DNA of 5,537 bases from an uncultured Actinomycetes bacterium (GCA_937881255.1 CALGFH010000122.1:1-5537), one strand, 5' to 3'. Counted from the first letter of the stretch, positions 1 through 5,291 are shown. Numbers and translations: made by a program. The notes: generated from the letters alone by a model not told the origin.

Positions 1-153
1 GTGGCCGCTGCTGTCCACCATGGTCCGGGACCCCGGCGCCTCGTTCATCTGCCAGACCGCGATGGGCTGGTCGATCGCGGCATGTGCCGGCGCCGCCGCC
101 ACCGCGAAGGCGGCCGCCACCGCGACGCAGGCAGCCGACAACATGCGACGCAT
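1..153 (-). CDS. Secreted protein, N-terminal fragment, probably LamG / concanavalin A-like lectin domain
   Basis: This is the 5' end of a minus-strand gene whose remainder lies beyond the left edge; 51 codons are visible. The ATG at 153 is preceded by AAGGAG with an 8-base gap, which fixes the start. Residues 1-25 form a typical Sec signal peptide: basic MRRM, a long Ala/Val-rich hydrophobic core, and an APAHA cleavage site before AIDQP. The mature start contains AVWQMNEAPGSRTMVDSSGH. This resembles the opening strand of LamG-type jelly-roll domains, which often begin 'W.mdE..G....DsSg.g.' (recalled family pattern, not searched). The protein is probably exported and may bind or act on carbohydrate or cell-surface material. 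The signal peptide call is firm; the LamG call is moderate because only about 26 mature residues are visible. The gene shares orientation with the decayed DUF389 locus upstream, with about 165 bases between them. Confidence 0.75.
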   Translation of the reverse strand, partial: MRRMLSAACVAVAAAFAVAAAPAHAAIDQPIAVWQMNEAPGSRTMVDSSGH

Positions 154-189
154 CTCTGGTGCTCCTTGGATAGCCCTCGGTTTGCCCAC

Positions 190-207
190 GGGGGCCTACC
201 TGCCCCC
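190..207 (-). terminator. Short G/C hairpin without U-tract, possible terminator or leader structure
   Basis: GGGGGC (190-195) and GCCCCC (202-207) form a perfect 6-bp stem with a 6-base loop (CTACCT). On the minus strand the hairpin follows the DUF389 remnant and lies about 37 bases before the secreted-protein start. No U-run follows, so it would have to act as a U-less terminator, which are reported in actinobacteria, or as a structure in the 5' leader of the secreted-protein mRNA. The minus strand just before it also has two runs of six G separated by one T. Confidence 0.3.
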
Positions 208-243
208 CACCCCCCAACTGGAAACGCGCGCCCGCCGCGTCCC

Positions 244-267
244 GTTACAAACGGCCGGCAATGTAAC
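244..267. promoter_or_regulatory. Inverted repeat GTTACA-N12-TGTAAC, candidate operator
   Basis: Two perfect 6-base arms, GTTACA (244-249) and TGTAAC (262-267), flank a 12-base G/C-rich centre. The A/T-containing arms stand out in GC-rich surroundings. The element lies about 90 bases upstream of the secreted-protein start, where an operator or upstream control site could be. No regulator can be assigned from the window. A chance 6-bp pair is possible, so this is a candidate only. Confidence 0.3.
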
Positions 268-319
268 GCCCGTGCCCGTATGCCGGTTTCTTCGGGCGAA
301 CGTTCGGTGGCCCCCAACC

Positions 320-1037
320 CGCCCGGGAACAACGGCACCCGGCCCGCCTCGATCCGGCGTGCCCACACCCGGGTGACGAGCAGCGTCAACACCCCGCCGA
401 TCAGGAGCCCTACCAGGTTGACGAGCAGGATCGACAGGGACTTGCCCGCCTCGACAGGTTGCCCATGGCCACGGCCACACCCACGTTGGACGCCGCCGGA
501 ATGGTGGTGATCGACACCAGCACCCCCACCACCGCGCCGGCGGCGAGGGCGGCCATCGGGAAGCCCACCGCCAGGGCCCGGAACGACTGCCAGGCCTGCC
601 CGTAGGCCCGGTTGACCGCGGCCACCGACAGCGCGGCCATCGGACCATAGTCGGGGGAGACGATCATCGCCCCCACGATCAGCACCGGGTTGTTGGTGAC
701 CACCGCGATCGCCGCTCCGAGCCGAGACCTCCCACACGACCGTGTCGATCTCGGGGGTGAGGATCTCGGCCTGGGCGCGGTCGGCCGCGGTGGAGACGAC
801 CGCCTCCAGCTCGGCGGTCATGGCGATCCCACCACGTTCGGCCACCCCGGCCGACCTGAGGCGTCGGATCAGCGGGTTCACCGACGCCCGGACGACATCA
901 CACGAGACCAGGTCACCGGGAGGCTCGGTGGCAGCGCCCAGGTCCGCGGTGACGTGGGTGACGCCGGGATCGTCGGCCAGCTTCCGGAGCACCGCCGCCG
1001 TGAGCTCCGGCGGCGTGATGATGCGCAGGTGGAGCAT
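320..1037 (-). pseudogene. DUF389-family membrane protein, apparently decayed (two frame changes, two internal deletions)
   Basis: Starting at ATG 1037, the N-terminal soluble domain reads MLHLRIITPPELTAAVLRKL and continues for about 105 residues through PGVTHVTADLGAA, PPGDLVSCDVVRASVN and ILTPEIDTVVWEV. This matches the N-terminal part of DUF389 proteins, integral membrane proteins of unknown function. Near 712-735 the similarity shifts frame to VVTNNPVLIVGAMIVSPDYG and later VLVSITTIPAASNVGVAVAM, both hallmark membrane segments. Near 440-470 it returns to the original frame with SLSILLVNLVGLLIGGVLTL and VTRVWARR. From memory of the family, the first membrane helix (about 30 residues, after VVWEV) and roughly 60 residues between GFPMA and the VGVLVSITT helix are missing. 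The two shifts cancel, so the original frame has no stop before position 45, inside the next gene. The 3' boundary given is where family-like sequence fades. Homology is confident; the pseudogene status is inferred, and each frame change alone could be a sequencing error. Confidence 0.7.
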
Positions 1038-1042
1038 CGCCT

Positions 1043-1123
1043 CTAGACGAACCGGGCCGTGTCGGCCCGGCAGTCGTGGCCGAAGGAGCCGAACTCGCAG
1101 GGGACGGTGACCATGGCGTTCAT
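1043..1123 (-). CDS. Small hypothetical ORF (26 aa) directly upstream of the DUF389 locus
   Basis: A minus-strand frame from ATG 1123 to TAG encodes 26 residues, beginning MNAMVTVPCEFGSFGHDCRA and ending DTARFV. An AGGGG-like stretch a few bases upstream could serve as a ribosome binding site. The stop lies 5 bases before the DUF389 ATG, a spacing compatible with translational coupling. I do not recognise the peptide; visible features are two Cys (residues 9 and 18) and a FGSFGHD stretch. It could be a leader peptide, a small protein, the tail of a decayed gene, or a chance open frame in GC-rich DNA. The last option remains quite possible. Confidence 0.3.
   Translation of the reverse strand: MNAMVTVPCEFGSFGHDCRADTARFV
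1052..1070. repeat. Perfect 8-bp hairpin/palindrome upstream of the DUF389 start
   Basis: CCGGGCCG (1052-1059) and CGGCCCGG (1063-1070) pair perfectly around a 3-base loop (TGT). The element sits 15 bases upstream of the DUF389 ATG on the minus strand, inside the 3' part of the 26-codon ORF. If transcribed it would fold near the DUF389 ribosome binding region. It lacks a U-tract, so a classical terminator is unlikely. It may be an operator-like palindrome or a translation-modulating hairpin; in GC-rich DNA chance is also possible. Confidence 0.35.
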
Positions 1124-1280
1124 GGCATCCACCCCTGTCTGCCAGAAGCGGTCTCGACCGCCGACCTTTGGGCTTGGCCCATGCGCTTCCCGTCGGGCGT
1201 GGTGCCCTCATCGTTCCGTGCGGCGGCTGGGGCAACATCACCCAGAAAGGGATGAGTGCGGTCGGAGCGTCGCTTGTGGC

Positions 1281-1309
1281 CTGACGGAGGGCTGGGCGTG
1301 GCATAGGCT
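1281..1309 (+). promoter_or_regulatory. Candidate promoter for the 832-codon membrane protein gene
   Basis: A -35-like CTGACG (1281-1286, containing the TGAC core of TTGACA) is followed after exactly 17 bases by TAGGCT (1304-1309), which fits the TAnnnT -10 of actinobacterial housekeeping promoters. Transcription would start near 1316, giving a leader of about 37 bases before the GTG start. The spacing is ideal and no better candidate lies closer to the gene. Confidence 0.45.
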
Positions 1310-1344
1310 CCCTCCCGCGGCCTGAGGCCTGGGCGGCGAGGGAG
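1308..1344 (+). promoter_or_regulatory. Inverted repeat overlapping the ribosome binding site of the 832-codon gene
   Basis: CTCCCTC (1308-1314) is perfectly complementary to GAGGGAG (1338-1344), with a 23-base interval that contains a smaller GGCC-TGA-GGCC hairpin. The right arm overlaps the GGAGGAGGG ribosome binding site (1341-1349). If the transcript begins upstream of 1308 the pairing could hide that site; if it starts near 1316, as the promoter candidate predicts, the left arm would not be in the RNA. Purine/pyrimidine-rich arms make chance pairing plausible. Confidence 0.25.
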
Positions 1345-1352
1345 GAGGGCCG

Positions 1353-3851
1353 GTGACGGAGACGCAGCCAGAGGACGCCGTCGCGCCAACGGGTTCCGAC
1401 CGTCCGGCTCGGTCGGTGGCTCACGCCTGGCGCCGCGACATCCGCCTGTTCTCGTCGGCCGGCGACGCCCCTCGGTCCCGGCGCCCGACCGACGTGGTGC
1501 TGCTGGCCCTCGCCGTGGTCTCGGTCCTGGTGCTGAGCTTCCCGGCGCCCGGTCCCACCTCGATCGACTCGCTGGTGACGGGCCTGATCAGGAGCTTCCC
1601 CGGGCTGTTCGGCTGGTTCTGGGAGATCGCCAACGACCTGCTGATCCTCTGGACGCTGGTGCTGGTCGCCTTGGCGCTCTCGGGCCGCGGACGCAAACGC
1701 CTGCTGTTCGAAGAGGTGCTCGCGGGGGCGCTCGCGGTCGGGGTCGCGCTGGTTGCCGGACGGCTCGCCGGGACCGACTGGTCGGACAGCCTCAGGGCGA
1801 TCGCCAGCTCCGGCTCGCCCCCTGTCTACGTGGCGGTGCGGCTGGCGCTGGCCACCGCGGTGGTCGTCGTCGCCTCCCCGTTCATGGCGCGGCCGATGCG
1901 GTACGTGGGGCGGGCGGTGGTCGGCATCGGAGCGGTCGCCGCGATCGCGCTGGAGACCAGCCTCCCCATCGGGACGGTCGCCGCGTTCGCGGTCGGGATC
2001 GGATCGGCTGCCATCGTCCACCTGCTGTTCGGCTCTCCGGCGGGTCGCCTCACCCTCGACCAGGTCGCCGACGCCCTGGCCGAGCTGGGGGTCGAAGCGA
2101 CCGGGCTCCGGCAGGCGCCGCTGGAGCCCCGCGGGGTGGCCATCGCCACCGCCCAGGACCGGCAGGGGCGCTCGCTGCAGGTGAAGATCTATGGCCGGGA
2201 CGCCTGGGATGGCCAGCTGCTCGCCGCCGCCTGGTCGTCGCTGTGGTACCGGGGCGACACGCCGCACCTCGTGCGGGGCCGGCGCGAGCAGGTCGAGCAC
2301 GAGGCCTTCGTGACGCTGCTGGCCGAGCGGGGCGGGGTCGCGGTGCTCCCGGTGGTGGCGGCGGGGATGGCATCCCAGCGTGACGCGCTGCTGGTGACCG
2401 AGGCGAGCGGCCGCCCGCTGCGCGCCCTTGAGCCGCACGAGGTCGGCGAGGAGCTCCTGGACGGCATCTGGCGCAACGCCGCCCGGCTCCACGCCCTCGG
2501 GGTCGCACATCGGCGGCTGGATGCCTCCCGGATCGTGGTCCGGCCCGACGGGACACCCGCGTTCGGGGACTTCGGGGGCGCGGAGGTGGTGGCCGCCGAC
2601 GACGCCGACACCGCCACCGACCGCGCCCAGGCCCTGGTGGCGACCGCGCTGGCGGCGGGGCCGGAACGAGCCGCCTCGGCCGCCCTGGCCGGGTTGGGGA
2701 GCGACGGCCTCCAGCAGGTGCTGCCCCTCCTGCAGCCCGCGGTGGCCGAACGCCAGACCCGGCACGCGGTCGCCGCCCAGGACTGGGATTTCGAGGACCT
2801 GCGGACGGCCTGCGCCGCGGCGTCCGGGGTCGAGCTTCCCAAGCTCGCGCAGCTGCGGCGGGTGTCGCTCCGGTCGCTCGGCGTGGCCGCCCTGATCGCG
2901 CTGGTCGCCTACGCGCTCATCTCCTCGCTGGCGGAGGTCGGGCTCGACAACCTGATCGACGAGTTCAGGGCGGCGGATCTCGGGTGGCTGGCCGTGGCGT
3001 TGGCGCTCTCGCCCGTGGTCCCGGTGGCGCAGGCCATCGCCACCATCGGCGCCTCGTTCCGGCCCCTGCGGTTCGGGCCCGTCCTCATGCTGGAGTACGC
3101 CATCCAGTTCATCGCGCTGGCCGTGCCGAGCTCGGCCGCCAGGCTCGCCCTCGACATCCGCTTCTTCGGACGCAACGGCATCGAGGGCGGGGCCGCGATC
3201 TCCATCGGGGTGATCGCCAGCGTCTGCGGGTTCATCACCCAGGTCCTGCTCATCCTGGTGATCAGCCTGTCGGGGCTGGCGTCCCTGGACCTGAGCGGGA
3301 ACGTCGCGACCTCGACGGCCTCGCCGAGCGACTCGTCCTCGTCCGACGGATTTCCCCTGCTGATCCTGACCGCGGCCCTGGTGGTGGCCGGCGTGATCGT
3401 CACGCTGGCGGTACCGAAGTACCGGACGGCGGTCACCGGTGCCCTCCCCAGGTACCGTGCGATGCTCCGCTCGCAGGCCTCGTCGGCCCTGACGGCGCTG
3501 CGCGTCCTGCGCTCGCCGGCCAGGGTCGGGATGATCTTCGCGGGCAACCTGGGAGCGCAACTGCTCCAGGCGATCATTCTCGGGCTCTGCCTCCAGGCGT
3601 TCGGGCACCACGCCACCATGGCGCAGCTGCTCCTGGTGAACACCGTTGCCAGCCTGTTCGCGGGGTTCATGCCCGTGCCCGGCGGCATGGGGGTCGCCGA
3701 GGCCGCCTACACGGCCGGGCTCGTCGCCTTCGGAGTTCCCAGCGCCGCCGCGATGTCCACGGCGATCGCCTTCCGGGTGGTCACCTACTTCCTCCCGCCG
3801 GTCTGGGGCGCGATCGCCATGCGCTGGCTGCGGCAGCACTCGTTCATCTGA
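1353..3851 (+). CDS. Flippase-like membrane protein with pseudokinase module and C-terminal LPG synthase TM (YbhN/UPF0104) domain
   Basis: This 832-residue protein starts at GTG 1353, preceded by GGAGGAGGG at 1341-1349. Residues 47-227 contain about six hydrophobic segments. Residues 235-430 look like a kinase-fold module: a VKIYGRD strand with candidate ATP-site lysine K278, a helix with E317, a catalytic-loop equivalent LHALGVAHRRLDASRIVV (380-396), and GDFGGAE with D406. Against the HRDxxxxN pattern, the catalytic Asp is Arg388 and the Asn is Arg393, so phosphotransfer looks unlikely; it may bind nucleotide or serve as a scaffold. Residues 505-830 form the lysylphosphatidylglycerol synthase transmembrane domain (PF03706 type), with VPSSAARLALDIRFF (591-605) and the signature FMPVPGGMGVAEAAY (772-786). 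The aminoacyl-transferase domain of MprF is absent, so a lipid or glycolipid flippase-like role is the likely reading; the substrate is unknown. A Ser/Asp-rich loop (653-665) lies between membrane helices. Similar three-part proteins are known from actinobacteria. The gene appears to be transcribed alone. Confidence 0.88.
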   Translation: MTETQPEDAVAPTGSDRPARSVAHAWRRDIRLFSSAGDAPRSRRPTDVVLLALAVVSVLVLSFPAPGPTSIDSLVTGLIRSFPGLFGWFWEIANDLLILWTLVLVALALSGRGRKRLLFEEVLAGALAVGVALVAGRLAGTDWSDSLRAIASSGSPPVYVAVRLALATAVVVVASPFMARPMRYVGRAVVGIGAVAAIALETSLPIGTVAAFAVGIGSAAIVHLLFGSPAGRLTLDQVADALAELGVEATGLRQAPLEPRGVAIATAQDRQGRSLQVKIYGRDAWDGQLLAAAWSSLWYRGDTPHLVRGRREQVEHEAFVTLLAERGGVAVLPVVAAGMASQRDALLVTEASGRPLRALEPHEVGEELLDGIWRNAARLHALGVAHRRLDASRIVVRPDGTPAFGDFGGAEVVAADDADTATDRAQALVATALAAGPERAASAALAGLGSDGLQQVLPLLQPAVAERQTRHAVAAQDWDFEDLRTACAAASGVELPKLAQLRRVSLRSLGVAALIALVAYALISSLAEVGLDNLIDEFRAADLGWLAVALALSPVVPVAQAIATIGASFRPLRFGPVLMLEYAIQFIALAVPSSAARLALDIRFFGRNGIEGGAAISIGVIASVCGFITQVLLILVISLSGLASLDLSGNVATSTASPSDSSSSDGFPLLILTAALVVAGVIVTLAVPKYRTAVTGALPRYRAMLRSQASSALTALRVLRSPARVGMIFAGNLGAQLLQAIILGLCLQAFGHHATMAQLLLVNTVASLFAGFMPVPGGMGVAEAAYTAGLVAFGVPSAAAMSTAIAFRVVTYFLPPVWGAIAMRWLRQHSFI

Positions 3852-3858
3852 GCGAGCG

Positions 3859-4320
3859 TCACATGGTCGCCTGGACCGGGTGGGTGCCCCCGGTGACGGT
3901 CAGGTCGCCGTCCCGCAGGGGCCCCCGGCAGGCCGCGCAGACGGTCAGGGGGTGGAAGTCGGCGCCGCAGGTGTGCTGGAAGACGATCGGCTCGGCGCCG
4001 GGGTTGCAGTGGTGGTCGCCCCACTCCTTGAGGGCCAGCAGGATCGGCTGGAGCTCCCTGCCGGCGTCGGTGAGCAGGTACTCGTGGCGCGGCGGGTGCT
4101 CGCGGTAGAGGCGGCGCTCGATCACGCCCGCCTGTTCGAGCTTGCGCAGCCGGGCGGTGAGCACGTCGCGGGGGGCGCCGGTGCCGGCGGCGATGTCCTG
4201 GAAGCGGGTCAGGCCGTAGCGCAGCTCGCGGACAACCAGCAGGGCGTAGCGGTCCCCGACGATCGAGAGGGCGTCGGTGATGGAACACACCCGGCGGGTT
4301 GGTTTGCTTTCTGGACTCAC
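3859..4320 (-). CDS. HxlR-family winged-helix transcriptional regulator with C-terminal Cys cluster
   Basis: A 153-residue protein on the minus strand with a GTG start at 4320. Residues 12-101 follow the HxlR pattern: the conserved N-terminal Cys (C12), ALSIVGDRYALLVVRELRYG with RFQDI, VLTARLRKLEQAGVIERR for the recognition region, the wing YREHPPRHEYLLTDAGREL, and ALKEWGDHH. HxlR proteins are dimeric DNA-binding regulators, often responding to redox state, reactive carbonyls or small ligands. The tail (105-131) adds C105, H116, C118, C128 and C131 in a HTCG...C..C arrangement that could bind zinc or act in thiol sensing (inference). No ribosome binding site precedes the start, but a promoter ends 6 bases upstream, suggesting leaderless translation. 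The gene is divergent from the alpha/beta hydrolase, its likely target, and convergent with the flippase-like gene, leaving 7 bases between stops. An inverted-repeat arm overlaps its start codon, pointing to autoregulation. Confidence 0.92.
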   Translation of the reverse strand: MSPESKPTRRVCSITDALSIVGDRYALLVVRELRYGLTRFQDIAAGTGAPRDVLTARLRKLEQAGVIERRLYREHPPRHEYLLTDAGRELQPILLALKEWGDHHCNPGAEPIVFQHTCGADFHPLTVCAACRGPLRDGDLTVTGGTHPVQATM

Positions 4321-4347
4321 CGTGCTAGCGTACCCCGCACGGTGAGT
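4315..4347. promoter_or_regulatory. Perfect 11-bp inverted repeat, candidate HxlR operator overlapping the regulator start
   Basis: ACTCACCGTGC (4315-4325) and GCACGGTGAGT (4337-4347) are exact reverse complements separated by 11 bases. The left arm covers the regulator's GTG start (4318-4320), and the spacer holds its predicted -10 (4327-4332). A dimeric winged-helix protein bound here would block regulator transcription. An 11-bp perfect match at this position is unlikely to be chance. Confidence 0.65.
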
Positions 4348-4357
4348 TGTCGGTCAA
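4327..4357 (-). promoter_or_regulatory. Candidate promoter of the HxlR regulator gene (leaderless)
   Basis: On the minus strand, TTGACC (4357-4352) and TACGCT (4332-4327) form -35 and -10 elements with a 19-base spacer. Six bases separate the -10 from the GTG start at 4320, so transcription should begin at or next to the start codon. The absence of a ribosome binding site agrees with leaderless translation, which is common in actinobacteria. The spacer is slightly longer than ideal. Confidence 0.5.
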
Positions 4358-4363
4358 ACTCAC
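4342..4363. promoter_or_regulatory. Second inverted repeat sharing a half-site, candidate operator for the hydrolase
   Basis: GTGAGTT (4342-4348) and AACTCAC (4357-4363) are reverse complements separated by 8 bases. The left arm is also part of the right arm of the 11-bp repeat, so the spacer carries three ACTCAC/GTGAGT half-sites in total (4315-4320, 4342-4347, 4358-4363). The right arm directly touches the hydrolase -10 candidate TACGTT at 4364. The repeat also contains the regulator's -35 candidate (4352-4357). Confidence 0.6.
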
Positions 4364-4381
4364 TACGTTCGGGGGAAGGAG
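4364..4381 (+). promoter_or_regulatory. Hydrolase -10 candidate and ribosome binding site
   Basis: TACGTT (4364-4369) fits the TAnnnT -10 pattern and sits directly after the ACTCAC half-site. AAGGAG (4376-4381) lies 5 bases before the ATG at 4387. Transcription would start near 4376, giving a very short leader. No good -35 lies 17-18 bases upstream (that position reads CGGTGA/GGTGAG), which would fit a regulated promoter. Confidence 0.45.
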
Positions 4382-4386
4382 ACGCA

Positions 4387-5202
4387 ATGACCATCAGCGA
4401 CCCGACTGCCCCTGACACCATCGTGCTGATCCACGGCTTCTGGGTGACCCCGCGGAGCTGGGAGGAGTGGATCAGCTACTACCAGGCCAAGGGCTACCGG
4501 GTCCTGGCCCCGGCCTATCCCGGCTTCGAGGTCGAGGTCGAGGCCCTGCGTGCCGACCCGACCCCGATCGAGAACCTGACCGTGCACGGCGTCATCGACC
4601 ACCTCACCGAGGTGATCGGCGGGCTGGAGCGGCCGCCGATCCTGATGGGCCATTCCGCCGGTGGGGTCTTCACCCAGCTCATGCTGGATCGCGGCTACGG
4701 CGCGGTCGGCGTCGTCATGGACTCGGCCCCCACCGAGGGCGTGCCCGTGGTGCCGCTGTCGCAGCTCAAGTCGACCTTCCCGGTCCTGCGGACCGTCGGG
4801 CGCAAGAAGGCCGCCGGCTTCACCTTCGAGCAGTGGCACTACGCCTTCTGTAACACCTTCACTGAGGAGCGCTCCCGGCAGCTGTACGAGCGCTACCACA
4901 TCCCGGGGTCGGTGCGGGTCCTGTGGGGCAGCGCCCTGGCCACCCTGGAGCCCGGCCACCAGGACACCTACGTCAACTACGACAACGACCAGCGGGCGCC
5001 GCTGCTGTTCATCTCCGGCAGCCAGGACCACCTCATGCCGCCCTCGGTGCAGCGCTCCAACGCCAAGCACTACAAGTCGAACACGGTCACCGAGGTCGTG
5101 GAGTTCGAGGGTCCGCACCTGCTGCCCTCCAAGGACGGCTGGGAAGAGGTCGCCGACTACGCCCTGGAATGGGCCGTCAGCCACGCCCGCGTTGCCGGCT
5201 GA
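4387..5202 (+). CDS. Alpha/beta hydrolase
   Basis: A 271-residue protein; the ATG at 4387 is set by AAGGAG 5 bases upstream. The frame is open far upstream, but that part overlaps the regulator and promoter region and is not coding. It has the canonical alpha/beta-hydrolase fold: first strand and oxyanion region TIVLIHGFWVTP (11-22), nucleophile elbow GHSAGG with Ser90 (88-93), acid Asp214 in ISGSQDHLMPP, and base His244 in EGPHLLP. All three triad positions are present, so the enzyme should be active. There is no signal peptide, so it is cytoplasmic. The substrate (ester, lactone or other) cannot be told; length and architecture are normal for the family. It is divergent from the HxlR regulator and sits behind shared inverted repeats, so it is probably controlled by that regulator. 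The next gene begins 89 bases downstream on the same strand. Confidence 0.93.
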   Translation: MTISDPTAPDTIVLIHGFWVTPRSWEEWISYYQAKGYRVLAPAYPGFEVEVEALRADPTPIENLTVHGVIDHLTEVIGGLERPPILMGHSAGGVFTQLMLDRGYGAVGVVMDSAPTEGVPVVPLSQLKSTFPVLRTVGRKKAAGFTFEQWHYAFCNTFTEERSRQLYERYHIPGSVRVLWGSALATLEPGHQDTYVNYDNDQRAPLLFISGSQDHLMPPSVQRSNAKHYKSNTVTEVVEFEGPHLLPSKDGWEEVADYALEWAVSHARVAG

Positions 5203-5236
5203 GCCGATTGGTCTAGCTTTGCTCGATTCTGGGCGT

Positions 5237-5242
5237 TAGGCT
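5237..5242 (+). promoter_or_regulatory. Weak -10 candidate before the Tat-exported protein gene
   Basis: TAGGCT (5237-5242) is identical to the -10 candidate of the 832-codon gene and fits TAnnnT, about 50 bases before the ATG at 5292. No good -35 lies at the right distance. The 89-base gap after the hydrolase (5203-5291) has no clear terminator hairpin, so read-through from the hydrolase is also possible. Confidence 0.25.
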
Positions 5243-5291
5243 CGGATGGCGAGGGTTCTTCCAGCTGGCCCTGGGTGGAGCGGGAGGTTGC

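Larger units (their letters stand above)
154..319. other. Spacer between the secreted-protein gene and the DUF389 remnant
   Basis: About 165 bases with no convincing gene. It holds the ribosome binding site of the secreted-protein gene (AAGGAG on the minus strand), a G/C-rich hairpin at 190-207, and an inverted repeat GTTACA-N12-TGTAAC at 244-267. The minus-strand frame of the DUF389 C-terminus stays open through this stretch into the secreted-protein gene, so the end of that remnant cannot be placed by a stop codon. No clear -35/-10 pair for the secreted-protein gene was found. Confidence 0.5.
1124..1352. other. Divergent spacer between the DUF389 locus and the flippase-like gene
   Basis: About 230 bases between divergent units. 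The right end carries the promoter candidate and ribosome binding site of the 832-codon gene. The left part has no confident gene. One plus-strand frame ending in TGA at 1281-1283 reads protein-like (...GALIVPCGGWGNITQKG, then MSAVGASLVA and stop), but has no convincing start or known family, and its third-position G/C is lower than in the flanking genes. It might be a remnant of a lost gene. No clear minus-strand promoter for the DUF389 side was found. Confidence 0.4.

Noticed and set aside
1059..1325. 88-codon plus-strand open frame before the flippase-like gene
   Set aside because: No recognisable motif, no convincing ribosome binding site, and it overlaps the promoter candidate of the next gene and the 26-codon ORF on the other strand.
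1120..1389. 89-codon minus-strand open frame
   Set aside because: Pro/Arg/Ser-rich composition, starts inside the coding region of the 832-codon gene and covers its promoter and ribosome binding site; no family features.
45..3839. A 1264-codon open frame on the minus strand
   Set aside because: It runs antisense through the whole flippase-like gene with Arg/Gly/Asp/His-rich low-complexity protein. Only the parts at about 740-1037 and 320-470 resemble a real family (DUF389). The rest is open because GC-rich DNA has few stops.
2984..4108. 374-codon plus-strand open frame in another frame of the flippase-like gene
   Set aside because: Arg/Gly/His/Pro-rich shadow of the flippase-like gene and HxlR region with no domain signal.
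3646..4386. Upstream in-frame extension of the alpha/beta hydrolase
   Set aside because: It overlaps the flippase-like gene end and the whole HxlR gene on the other strand, has no family-like sequence, and a strong ribosome binding site marks ATG 4387 as the start.
4363..5184. 273-codon minus-strand open frame opposite the hydrolase
   Set aside because: It is fully antisense to a gene with an intact catalytic triad, and its composition (Val/Gly/Leu/Asp/His repeats) is typical of shadow translation.
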